Source: a virus
Virus record (IMG/VR): IMGVR_UViG_3300030114_000007
Coordinates: 1-64,000 of that record
Length of the DNA stretch: 64,000 nt
Direction: 5' to 3' (one strand)
This document shows, one piece after another, positions 20,501 to 27,197 of this stretch (position 1 is the first letter of the stretch; each line of letters opens with the position of its first letter). The notes beneath the pieces are model-generated. The model did no database searches, was not told the origin of the DNA, and was given only the letters and a program-made list of their open reading frames with translations. A program made the translations under genes and the position numbers.

Positions 20501-21093
20501 TATTTTTTCTTTTTATTATATTGTCTTTTGGGTTTTACTTCTCTTTCAATGCTTTTTATCATATTTTCTTGAAATTCTTTCGCAATGTGTTCATCACCAT
20601 TTTGTAATTTAATTAGTTTCTCTTTATCCAATCCAAACTTAGCTAAAGTTTTATTAATATTATTATCAGCCTTTACCGATTCAACTAGTTCATTTAATTT
20701 ATTCTGTAAAATATCTAATTTTCTAATACTTTGAATTCTAACATCATTTCCTATTTCTAACATTATATCTAATAATGAATTAACTGCTTTTTTAAAATCA
20801 CCATCGGCAAAGTTTAACATTTCTTCTAATCTAATATCATCAATATTATTCCAATATTCTTCATTTTCTAAATTTGTACAGTTAATAATTAAAAAACGCA
20901 TAATTTTAATTGTATTTATTACTTCTATATCAGATTGTTTATTATCTAATTGAATTTCTTTTGAATTATCAGCAATCAGTTTTGTTAATTCTATCAGTAT
21001 TTTATTGTTATGTTGTGGGTTATAAACTTCTAATTCTCCAAACTTATCTTTTAATTTGTTTTTTATGTATTTTTCTTTTAATTTAATTCCCAT
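20500..21093 (-). CDS. Probable tail assembly chaperone
   Basis: A 197-residue acidic/helical protein ending in a strongly basic tail (KPKRQYNKKKK). It sits immediately upstream of the tape measure gene, where long-tailed phages place the chaperone that coats the tape measure. A C-terminal segment (LNELVESVKADNNINKTLAKFGLDKEKL) resembles chaperone G-type proteins only loosely. I use ATG 21093, 7 nt after GGAGA; the longer frame from TTG 21117 reads through this ribosome site. I saw no slippery sequence for a G/GT-type frameshift. Confidence 0.5.
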   Translation of the reverse strand: MGIKLKEKYIKNKLKDKFGELEVYNPQHNNKILIELTKLIADNSKEIQLDNKQSDIEVINTIKIMRFLIINCTNLENEEYWNNIDDIRLEEMLNFADGDFKKAVNSLLDIMLEIGNDVRIQSIRKLDILQNKLNELVESVKADNNINKTLAKFGLDKEKLIKLQNGDEHIAKEFQENMIKSIEREVKPKRQYNKKKK

Positions 21094-21114
21094 TACATTA
21101 TCTCCTTCATTATA

Positions 21115-21156
21115 CAAAAAAAGAACAACAATATAGTGAGATGTTGTTCTTTTTTG
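21115..21156. terminator. Bidirectional intrinsic terminator
   Basis: AAGAACAACA pairs with TGTTGTTCTT, flanked by A7 and T6 runs, so it works on both strands. It closes the gene at 21162-21713 and marks the left edge of the cargo island. Confidence 0.85.
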
Positions 21157-21161
21157 CTTTA

Positions 21162-21713
21162 TTAATTTAATTTTATGTCTTTTTGTTTTGATATTATAGT
21201 TATTTTGCTTTGAAAATCATTTCTTAATTGAGTTAAATCTTTATTATCGATCAAATAATCATCTTTAATATTATTTGCATTGTTATTTGTAAAATCTCTA
21301 TTAATATTTTCTTTACGAATACTATCTTTATCATATAAGTCTATTAGTTTTTTATAATCATCTTTAAATTCTTGTGGTGGATTTAATTTTTTCAATTCAT
21401 TAATATAACCATTATACTCTTCAGTTTCTTTTTCTATATTAACTTTATTATCATCAGAAAGCTTCGCATGACCTTCATATTTGGTAAATACGGTTACATA
21501 ATTTTTTATCGCCTTAACATACATTAAATATGCTTCTTCATTCTTTGAAATATTTTTATCTATTTCAAAATAACTATTGCAAAATGATTTGTAATCTTTT
21601 ACACTATTAACACTTTTAATATATAATCCACCAAATCCAATACTTATACATATCATTATACTAAGTATGGTTAAAATAATTTTCTTCTTATAAAGATATA
21701 ATTTTTCTTTCAT
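21162..21713 (-). CDS. Single-pass membrane protein, unknown function
   Basis: A 183-residue protein with a basic N-terminus (MKEKLYLYKKK), one membrane segment (about 12-31, ILTILSIMICISIGFGGLYI) and a highly charged helical outside domain. It could also be a tethered lipoprotein-like anchor, but no Cys lipobox is visible. It has its own host-type promoter and terminator and lies at the edge of the island between tail genes, like a lysogenic-conversion gene. No family is recognised; a superinfection-exclusion role is possible but not shown. Confidence 0.6.
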   Translation of the reverse strand: MKEKLYLYKKKIILTILSIMICISIGFGGLYIKSVNSVKDYKSFCNSYFEIDKNISKNEEAYLMYVKAIKNYVTVFTKYEGHAKLSDDNKVNIEKETEEYNGYINELKKLNPPQEFKDDYKKLIDLYDKDSIRKENINRDFTNNNANNIKDDYLIDNKDLTQLRNDFQSKITIISKQKDIKLN

Positions 21714-21738
21714 GTTACAATCACCCCTTTATAAGAAG

Positions 21739-21768
21739 ATTATAACATGATTTAGTTAATTATTCCAA
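21739..21768 (-). promoter_or_regulatory. Host-type promoter for the membrane protein gene
   Basis: On the minus strand TTGGAA, 18 nt, then TATAAT with an upstream TG (extended -10). It lies 25 nt before the start codon at 21713, independent of the tail operon. Confidence 0.6.
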
Positions 21769-21773
21769 TTATT

Positions 21774-23612
21774 TTATATAGCTTTTAATTCTTTTAGCTT
21801 ATTAGTTATATCATATGTTATATAGTCTTCTTCTGTTAAATCTTGAATATATTTAAACATAAAGCCTTTTATCTCTTTTTGTTTATTATTACAAATATTA
21901 TATATTGATGAATATGATATTTTAATCCCAAATAATTGTAAACTATTCTTAGCACATTGTGTTACATTATATGTTATAATTCTATTATTTAAACATATAA
22001 CATGTTTTGTCTTTAAAATAGACTTATTTTGTTCTATAATTATATGTTCCTTGTCTGTTATATTTGCATATTCAAATTTATATCCTTTATAATGTATTGC
22101 TTTGCCATTACAAACTCTAATAATTCCTCCACCTTTTAATTTAACACCAAATAATTTTTCTGACTTTCTAGCTAAATCTGAACATGAAATAAATTTCCCT
22201 AAATAAACTCCGTCTTTAAATATTTTTACTTCTTTACTTTTATCTAATCTATATTTTTCTATACTCTTTCTTTGCTCTTCTTTAGCATCATAATCACACC
22301 AATATAATTCTCTGCCTTTTTTGAGATAGGTTCTTATTGTTCCTTGAGATAATTTCATTATTTTTGCAATTTTAAAAGCAGTTATATTAGAATTGTTTCT
22401 TTTGTATTCACAAACCACTTTGACTAAGTTAGATAAAGCAAAATCTTCACACTTTTGCCAATCTATTTTGCGTAAATCAAATAAATTATTTATATTATTG
22501 TTACTCAATACGTTTTGTTTAATAAAATTTAAATCGCTTATCGTACAATCAATTCTAATAACTTCAATACCATGTAATCTAGCTTGTTCATCTTTATAAT
22601 CATCTATAGCTTTGGATTTATATTTGGTTTGTCCACTCATTTTATTGTCTTTAGAATGCCACTTGCCATCCATTTCAAGTATATATTGTTTTTTTTGATA
22701 AATAAAATAATTATCATATCTTTTTAATCCTATCCATTCAGGCGAATATTCATGTTCTAAATAATCAAACTTATATATTTGATTTAATTGTTCTAGTAAA
22801 GAATATGCGATTTTGTTTGGGTAACTAACTGAATCGCTACAAGAACACCCGATAGATTTGTAAGTGTATATCTTATTTATTTCTATTTTCTTATCTCTAA
22901 TTCTTCCGCAGTCAGTGCAAGTTACTTGAACTTTGTCATTACTCCCATGCGTATGAGTCTTAGCACATTCTTTACCTATATATGGTATCATCCAAGGATC
23001 GGTTGTTATAACGTCGTTTATTCCATTTACTACTATAACACTATGACAACACGAACAACCTTGTTTATGTTTTAATAAATTACTTTCCCCTATCCATAAT
23101 TCGTCTTTGTATTTTTTATCTCTAGGATAGTAGTGTTCTCCACAGTCAAACCCACAAACATTGCAAGTGTATTTATATAATTTACTCCATTTACCATTTT
23201 CATTTTGTTCTCTCTTCATATCCGTAATAGTTATATCCCTTTGACTATCTTTATAATGAGTTCCGATTTCTATTTTAAAATCTTTTGTTTTCTTTCCTAG
23301 TATCTCACCTATTATGCAATTACTAAAGCAACTTGTTAATAACATAGCTTCCTTACTTTTGTATAAAATTTTTACTTTTGGCTGTTTTCCTTTAATATAT
23401 TTAATAATATTTATCCATCCTATTAAATTATCGTATATAAAAAATACTTTATATCCAATACTTTTTTCCCAATTTATTTTACCTATATAACACCCATTAT
23501 TCCATTTTGGTAAATTCTCAGTAAACATTTTTTTATATTTACCACTTTCAATTAATTCCTTATTTTCATCTTTGAATTTTTCTATAATTCTATGATATTC
23601 TTCATTGCTCAT
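21774..23612 (-). CDS. Vsr-like (EDxHD-type) homing endonuclease with zinc fingers and NUMOD modules
   Basis: A 612-residue nuclease. It has paired Cys motifs (CNVCGFDC at 150-157, CSCCH at 186-190, CTDCG at 232-236, CSCS) and a DPWMIPYI segment typical of free-standing homing nucleases. The Vsr/EDxHD-like core has Asp300 then ILEMDGKWH (311-319), and IRID near 353. C-terminal NUMOD1-like modules include VKIFKDGVYLGKFISCSDLA. Homologous to the protein at 53348-54352. It lies upstream of the intron-split tape measure gene and could drive homing there. A large hairpin precedes it (23641-23745). Confidence 0.85.
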   Translation of the reverse strand: MSNEEYHRIIEKFKDENKELIESGKYKKMFTENLPKWNNGCYIGKINWEKSIGYKVFFIYDNLIGWINIIKYIKGKQPKVKILYKSKEAMLLTSCFSNCIIGEILGKKTKDFKIEIGTHYKDSQRDITITDMKREQNENGKWSKLYKYTCNVCGFDCGEHYYPRDKKYKDELWIGESNLLKHKQGCSCCHSVIVVNGINDVITTDPWMIPYIGKECAKTHTHGSNDKVQVTCTDCGRIRDKKIEINKIYTYKSIGCSCSDSVSYPNKIAYSLLEQLNQIYKFDYLEHEYSPEWIGLKRYDNYFIYQKKQYILEMDGKWHSKDNKMSGQTKYKSKAIDDYKDEQARLHGIEVIRIDCTISDLNFIKQNVLSNNNINNLFDLRKIDWQKCEDFALSNLVKVVCEYKRNNSNITAFKIAKIMKLSQGTIRTYLKKGRELYWCDYDAKEEQRKSIEKYRLDKSKEVKIFKDGVYLGKFISCSDLARKSEKLFGVKLKGGGIIRVCNGKAIHYKGYKFEYANITDKEHIIIEQNKSILKTKHVICLNNRIITYNVTQCAKNSLQLFGIKISYSSIYNICNNKQKEIKGFMFKYIQDLTEEDYITYDITNKLKELKAI

Positions 23613-23640
23613 AACACTAACCTCGCTTTAATTTATTTAC

Positions 23641-23745
23641 TAACCATATTAAAAAATAGGAACGGAGACGGTTAGTAAAATCTCCTTTAATTAAATTAAC
23701 AGGTTTGCAACCCCATTAACTAACTTGTTCCTATATATATTATAA
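23641..23745 (-). promoter_or_regulatory. Long leader hairpin upstream of the Vsr-like nuclease
   Basis: The minus strand has ATAGGAAC and GTTAGT pairing with ACTAAC and GTTCCTAT over about 95 nt, ending in T6. The loop holds GGAGA facing TCTCC. It is a terminator-like structure between the GNAT gene and the nuclease gene and should lower read-through. A structure of the same design precedes the homologous gene at 53348-54352. Confidence 0.6.
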
Positions 23746-23773
23746 CACTCATAAGAGCAAATTATAATCAACT

Positions 23774-24310
23774 TTATAATTGAAACCACATCGGAATACA
23801 ATCTTTAATATACATATCGTCACTACTAAGCATATATTCCACAAACGCTTCAAATCCATTTCTTTCATAAAAACTTTTAGCTTTTGGAACTGAATATAGT
23901 ATTATACTCCTTGCTGATATATACGCTTCAGTAATTCCAACTATTTTACTTATTATTTCACATAGAATTTGGTCACTAAACATATCATCGTCTTCATTAG
24001 AAAGTCTAATCCCTTGATATTTTTCACTCAATGCAAACATTTTAATTTCTATTGCAGGAGAAAAATACCTATGATTGTAATTTTCCATTACTATAGATGA
24101 ACAATTAATAGAATAATAACCTATCAATTCATTATTATCTTTATTAATAATAATTCTAGTAAAGCTATTACCAAACTCTAAGTCTTCAAAAGCTTTTGTT
24201 TTTAAATATTTATCTATTTCATCATTACCACATGTAAAATTTTCAACCATTGATAAGTACTCTTTAGTCAATTTAAATATATTAAAGTTAATACTCTCCC
24301 CATACAACAT
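23774..24310 (-). CDS. GNAT acetyltransferase, toxin type (TacT/AtaT-like)
   Basis: A 178-residue GNAT protein. The start has the hallmark of toxin GNATs (FTCGNDEIDKYLKTKA, about residues 25-40). A central beta strand (LIGYYSINCSS), the acetyl-CoA pyrophosphate region and YSVPKAKSFYERNGF (about 144-158) complete the fold. Such toxins acetylate aminoacyl-tRNA and stop translation. The typical RxxGxG/A signature is weak (KYQGIRLSNEDDD), so activity is not certain. The ATG directly follows the TAG of the upstream small gene, so the two are co-translated. It could also be a non-toxin acetyltransferase. Confidence 0.7.
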   Translation of the reverse strand: MLYGESINFNIFKLTKEYLSMVENFTCGNDEIDKYLKTKAFEDLEFGNSFTRIIINKDNNELIGYYSINCSSIVMENYNHRYFSPAIEIKMFALSEKYQGIRLSNEDDDMFSDQILCEIISKIVGITEAYISARSIILYSVPKAKSFYERNGFEAFVEYMLSSDDMYIKDCIPMWFQL

Positions 24311-24580
24311 CTATTCGTGTACTCCCATATTTTTTCTTAGTTTATTAGCTTTTCTTAAAACTCTTTCTAGTTTACTTTTGTCTCTTTTATGGTTTAAAAA
24401 ATCTTCCACTTTATCTTCTCTTACAATAAATCCATAACTTAACGGTCTAGTTAATTCAATCATAACAACACCCCCAATTTTTTTAGTCTTTGATTCTATT
24501 ATAGTTGCTTTTATTATTCTTTTATGCTTATCTGATTTAATAGATTTAATTGGGCATCCTCGTTTTCTTTTGACTTTCAA
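24311..24580 (-). CDS. Small basic partner of the GNAT protein, candidate antitoxin
   Basis: An 89-residue frame from TTG 24580 (SD AAGGTGA, 5 nt upstream). The first part is very basic with an AT-hook-like KRKRGCP; the second part is MIELTRPLSYGFIVREDKVEDF and a helical basic end. An internal ATG at about 24463, after GGGGGTG, could give the 50-residue second part alone. It is not one of the standard DUF1778 antitoxins paired with TacT/AtaT. Pairing is inferred from coupling with the GNAT gene and the operator-like promoter ahead. Confidence 0.5.
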   Translation of the reverse strand: MKVKRKRGCPIKSIKSDKHKRIIKATIIESKTKKIGGVVMIELTRPLSYGFIVREDKVEDFLNHKRDKSKLERVLRKANKLRKNMGVHE

Positions 24581-24604
24581 AATAATCACCTTCTATATTA
24601 ATAT

Positions 24605-24656
24605 TATATCTGTTATTATACCATAATTTAGAATATGAAATACAATAACAGATATA
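24605..24656 (-). promoter_or_regulatory. Promoter with flanking 13-bp inverted repeat ahead of the GNAT pair
   Basis: TATATCTGTTATT (24605-24617) and AATAACAGATATA (24644-24656) are perfect inverted repeats. An extended -10 (TGGTATAAT, 24615-24623 on the minus strand) overlaps one arm. This fits an autoregulated toxin-antitoxin operator. From 24657 to 24847 I see nothing further. Confidence 0.65.
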
Positions 24657-24847
24657 ACTAACAACTCTATTTATATATCTCCCTTATATATATTATCTAA
24701 ACTCCGATAATATATCTTTGATTAATTCTATTAAACTTAACCATCAATTCTATATCATTTTTACCTTCATCTATGTATGACATACTTACGAAGTCATCTA
24801 GTCTTACATATATCAAAATAAACCCTATAAATTAACAACATTACACT

Positions 24848-25312
24848 TTAAGAAACTTCTAATATATATCCTTGTCTTCCGCCATTTGTTTCAATAACTA
24901 TATTCATTCTGTCTTCATACTCACTTATGTATTCGCTTTTCACGAACAAATTTCTAAACTTCTTTTCTTTAATACCTATTATATCGAAGAATTCTTCTCC
25001 ATATATACAGGTGACTTTATCATACTCTTCATCGTAATAATCTTCTTGCTTGTACAAATTCAAGTTATCAAATTCATTTTCTCTTATAAAAGCCATCAAA
25101 TCACTATATTCTAAATCCCTTTGTAATTCTTTTTCTTCATTCCATTTCTTTAAAAATGTTTCATAATCTGATATATCACCTTCGTTTTCAATACCTTGCT
25201 TTTCTAACCAGTGACCATAATTGATAAAAATATTCCTACAGTCAATTTGCATTCCTACATAATAATCTTCCCTTGGATATTGATTTGTTAATACTTGTCC
25301 CACAATACACAT
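24848..25312 (-). CDS. Acidic 154-residue protein, unknown function
   Basis: Starts MCIVGQVLTNQYPREDYYVG after AAGGGAGATG. It is rich in Asp, Glu and Tyr and has no membrane segment or known motif; the end (MNIVIETNGGRQGYILEVS) looks like a closing beta hairpin. It has its own strong promoter whose spacer is a 12-bp palindrome, and it is divergent from a ribbon-helix-helix regulator. This suggests tight repression during lysogeny. I do not recognise the family. Confidence 0.6.
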   Translation of the reverse strand: MCIVGQVLTNQYPREDYYVGMQIDCRNIFINYGHWLEKQGIENEGDISDYETFLKKWNEEKELQRDLEYSDLMAFIRENEFDNLNLYKQEDYYDEEYDKVTCIYGEEFFDIIGIKEKKFRNLFVKSEYISEYEDRMNIVIETNGGRQGYILEVS

Positions 25313-25431
25313 CTCCCTTGATTAAGGCTGAAACATGTGTTATACTAGTATTTGCGAGACACTAGGTGATAACTTCTATGTTGTTGCCTTATTTTTATTT
25401 GATTGGTTTTGTTTACCAACCTTATGTATTT

Positions 25432-25461
25432 ATAATACTACCTAGGTGTACACCTTGTCAA
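25432..25461 (-). promoter_or_regulatory. Strong minus-strand promoter with palindromic operator in the spacer
   Basis: TTGACA, 18 nt, TATTAT on the minus strand. The spacer contains the perfect palindrome AGGTGTACACCT (25444-25455). A half-like copy AGTGTAC (25528-25534) sits just past the -10 of the divergent regulator gene. A hairpin leader of about 110 nt precedes the start at 25312. Confidence 0.75.
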
Positions 25462-25518
25462 TATAAAAGTTTCAGAATATATAATTAATATTCACTTTTA
25501 TTTTCTAAATAAATATGT

Positions 25519-25534
25519 TACAATATAAGTGTAC
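25519..25534 (+). promoter_or_regulatory. -10 region and operator half-site of the RHH gene
   Basis: TACAAT (25519-25524) is the likely -10 with a poor -35. AGTGTAC follows at 25528-25534, matching the core of the palindrome at 25444-25455. This placement would allow self-repression. Confidence 0.5.
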
Positions 25535-25563
25535 AAAATAAACATATTAAAGGAGAGAGCATT

Positions 25564-26019
25564 ATGGCAATCCCAAATGATAAGTCAAGGATAATAATTA
25601 CACTTCCGGATAGAATGAAAAGTGATATAGAATTTTTAAGCATTACTGATAAAAGAACTCCAAGTAAAGAAATTGAATATATGATGGAACAATATTTTGA
25701 AAGATTAGAGGGTCGTTTTCCTATAGAAGATTATGATAATTATTATGAAGAAACATATAAACCAAAACAATTAGCAGAAAGAATTATAACTTGGTTGACG
25801 TCCTTTTCAATAACACAAAACCATAAAACTTCGTCGTTTATACAAATATTTAAAGGTGAAAACATAGATGAAAAGGTTATTGAAATGGTAATGCGTAATA
25901 AAAAGATAACTGATAGTAAACAACAACTATTTATTGAATGTTTGAGATTATCAGTAAATGATATAAATGCACAAACGTTAATTTATATAAATCAATATTA
26001 TCCTATAAAAAAAGACTAG
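25564..26019 (+). CDS. Ribbon-helix-helix transcription regulator
   Basis: One of very few plus-strand genes. The N-terminus (KSRIIITLPDRMKSDIEFLSI, then TPSKEIEYMMEQYF) is an Arc/MetJ-type ribbon-helix-helix domain, residues about 7-46. The remaining 100 residues are helical and unknown. It starts MAIPND after AAAGGAGAG, is divergent from the gene at 24848-25312, and ends at a strong terminator. It probably binds the GTGTAC palindrome between the two genes and represses its neighbour and itself. Confidence 0.75.
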   Translation: MAIPNDKSRIIITLPDRMKSDIEFLSITDKRTPSKEIEYMMEQYFERLEGRFPIEDYDNYYEETYKPKQLAERIITWLTSFSITQNHKTSSFIQIFKGENIDEKVIEMVMRNKKITDSKQQLFIECLRLSVNDINAQTLIYINQYYPIKKD

Positions 26020-26049
26020 CAACTAAAAATCGCTAGTCTTACATATTTT
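26011..26049 (+). terminator. Intrinsic terminator of the RHH gene
   Basis: AAGACTAGC pairs with GCTAGTCTT, followed by ACATATTTTT, overlapping the stop codon. Confidence 0.75.
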
Positions 26050-26164
26050 TAAATCAAATTCTGTAATTAATCTAATTAATCATATCATTGAATACACTTC
26101 TAAAATCTTCTATTCTTAATACAATCAATTAATCAAAATAATAATATCCATATTTCCAATTTTA

Positions 26165-26173
26165 TGGTATAAT
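26165..26173 (+). promoter_or_regulatory. Extended -10 promoter of the first antisense-RNA cassette
   Basis: TGGTATAAT on the plus strand gives an extended -10 with no good -35. Transcription would start near 26180, leaving a 178-nt leader before the small toxin-like gene. The leader has GGTGG/CCACC and a CACCTC that can pair with the GAGGTG of the ribosome site. Confidence 0.55.
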
Positions 26174-26277
26174 AATCTTACTATATTCTGTAGAGAAAAG
26201 TTAATATAAATAAAGGGGTTTATTAATCTACTTAACATTTAAATCTATAAAATATAGTAAAACTATTCTATCATATA

Positions 26278-26340
26278 TGCCGTTATGGATGAGACGGTGG
26301 TTATACGTTTTCCACCTCAAAGGGTTATTGAAAATATAAT
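26278..26340 (+). CDS. Possible 20-codon leader peptide
   Basis: ATG at 26278 opens MPLWMRRWLYVFHLKGLLKI. It lies in the leader of the toxin-like gene but has no clear ribosome site. It may be chance in a structured leader. Confidence 0.2.
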
Positions 26341-26357
26341 TCTAGGAGGTGTTGCTG

Positions 26358-26507
26358 TTGGATATGTTTGATTTTATTATTAAGGTAATTGAAATATTAG
26401 GTATTATATTAGTTTTATATAAAGCACTGAATTCCGAAAACCTAGTTAAAATTCATTACAAAGATTTTGATTTTGAGACAACTGAAAAAAGCACCCCATC
26501 CAAGTAG
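26358..26507 (+). CDS. 49-residue hydrophobic peptide, candidate type I toxin
   Basis: TTG 26358 lies 7 nt after AGGAGGT and reads (M)DMFDFIIKVIEILGIILVLYKAL, one membrane segment, then a charged tail ending STPSK. Size, topology and a strong but sequestrable ribosome site fit type I toxins. An antisense RNA with a near-consensus promoter and its own terminator overlaps the 3' end (26485-26631), as in txpA/RatA and bsrG/SR4. The peptide is not a recognisable member of those families. An ATG start at 26364 is also possible. Confidence 0.65.
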   Translation: MDMFDFIIKVIEILGIILVLYKALNSENLVKIHYKDFDFETTEKSTPSK

Positions 26508-26631
26508 TGCTTTATCAGTGATTTAGTATTCATTTACATATCGATTCAATAGTCCTTTGAAACCTGTAAAAACGTGATATTGTTTATAGGACTGGCTTAG
26601 TGCTTCAACACTAGGCTTTTTCTTATTTATT
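26485..26631 (-). ncRNA. Antisense RNA to the first toxin-like mRNA
   Basis: Promoter on the minus strand: TTGTAA (26662-26667), 18 nt, then extended TGATATAAT (-10 at 26638-26643). Predicted start near 26631. It ends at AAAGCACTACTTGG..GTGCTTTTTT, a terminator whose T run is only on this strand. The roughly 147-nt RNA is complementary to the 3' third of the peptide gene region and its mRNA tail. Confidence 0.65.
26594..26621 (+). terminator. Terminator of the first toxin-like mRNA
   Basis: GCTTAGTG cttcaa CACTAGGC followed by TTTTT on the plus strand, about 90 nt past the peptide stop and inside the antisense RNA region. Confidence 0.7.
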
Positions 26632-26688
26632 ATCTCCATTATATCACAATTGTATACTTATTTACAACCAAATATATTTTCCATTAAA

Positions 26689-26717
26689 TTGTAATTACTT
26701 CCATACAATGTTATAAT
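26689..26717 (+). promoter_or_regulatory. Promoter of the second antisense-RNA cassette
   Basis: TTGTAA, 17 nt, TATAAT on the plus strand; start near 26724. The first bases GCCATC (26724-26729) can pair with GATGGC (26757-26762) directly before the start codon, enclosing the GGGAGGGAGG ribosome site. Confidence 0.75.
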
Positions 26718-26760
26718 TATATTGCCATCTCGAATATTCCTAATTGGGAGGGAGGCGATG

Positions 26761-26772
26761 GCATGAAACATT
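26761..26772 (+). repeat. Direct repeat a, at the toxin-like start codon
   Basis: GCATGAAACATT, repeated at 27042-27053. Because the second copy is transcribed on the opposite strand, the small RNA is complementary to this start site. Confidence 0.8.
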
Positions 26773-26885
26773 GCAAGAAATTTACTATAGATAACGAATT
26801 GTTGAAATCAGTACTTATCTTCTTAGGTGGACTTTTTAATATGATAGCATCAGTTTTAAATATACATATCCCAATAATTAAATAA
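26763..26885 (+). CDS. 40-residue hydrophobic peptide, candidate Fst-like toxin
   Basis: ATG 26763 follows GGGAGGGAGG and reads MKHCKKFTIDNELLKSVLIF with one membrane segment to about residue 35. A two-codon ORF (ATG GCA TGA) overlaps the start. A short RNA transcribed convergently from 27081 carries 12 nt fully complementary to the start region and a terminator loop complementary to a loop in this mRNA. This dispersed-repeat design matches the par/Fst locus; the peptide itself is not similar to Fst in sequence. Confidence 0.65.
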   Translation: MKHCKKFTIDNELLKSVLIFLGGLFNMIASVLNIHIPIIK

Positions 26886-26948
26886 CAAATAGAAAAATTT
26901 AATAGTTGGAAATAAGAACGAGTAAATATTGTGGAGTTAAAAAGCGTG

Positions 26949-26957
26949 ACTGGAACT
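26949..26957 (+). repeat. Direct repeat b, ACTGGAACT in a small hairpin loop
   Basis: Flanked by CGTGA and TCATG, which can pair and expose CTGGAAC as a loop. The copy at 27021-27029 lies in the terminator loop of the convergent small RNA as its complement. Confidence 0.7.
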
Positions 26958-27003
26958 CATGTGAGGTGGTAATGAAGCAATATAGAAAGTTCTTTTTACA
27001 TAT

Positions 27004-27081
27004 AAAAAAATAAGATACTTACTGGAACTAAGCATCTTATCGCATGAAACATTTATATAATTTAGTTTTAACTTCTTTACA
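27004..27081 (-). ncRNA. Convergent small RNA, candidate antitoxin RNA
   Basis: Starts 7 nt after a consensus promoter and ends at AAGATGCTTAGTTCCAGTAA..ATCTT with a T7 run, about 78 nt. It contains AATGTTTCATGC (complement of the toxin-like start region) and loop AGTTCCAGT (complement of 26949-26957). Confidence 0.65.
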
Positions 27082-27087
27082 ATTTCT

Positions 27088-27115
27088 ATTATACTCTTTT
27101 ACTATTATCTGTCAA
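27088..27115 (-). promoter_or_regulatory. Consensus promoter for the small RNA
   Basis: TTGACA (27110-27115), 16 nt, TATAAT (27088-27093) on the minus strand: the closest match to consensus in the window. No protein gene follows it. Confidence 0.85.
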
Positions 27116-27144
27116 CACATTTTATTTACTTTACTTATATAAAA

Positions 27145-27188
27145 ATAAAAGACCTTAGAATTAATTTAATAATCTCTAAAGTCTTTTA
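27145..27188 (-). terminator. Terminator after the wall-binding protein gene
   Basis: AAAAGACTTTAGAG pairs with TCTAAGGTCTTTT on the minus strand just past the stop at 27198. Confidence 0.7.
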
Positions 27189-27197
27189 AGTTTATAA

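Noticed and set aside
26358-26885. The two small peptides as phage holins
   Set aside because: They have individual promoters, antisense RNAs and lie on the plus strand away from the lysis genes; the toxin-antitoxin reading fits better.
26972-27013. 13-codon ORF after GAGGTGG (MKQYRKFFLHIKK)
   Set aside because: Too short and inside the repeat/terminator part of the second antisense cassette; probably chance, though the ribosome-site-like sequence is decent.
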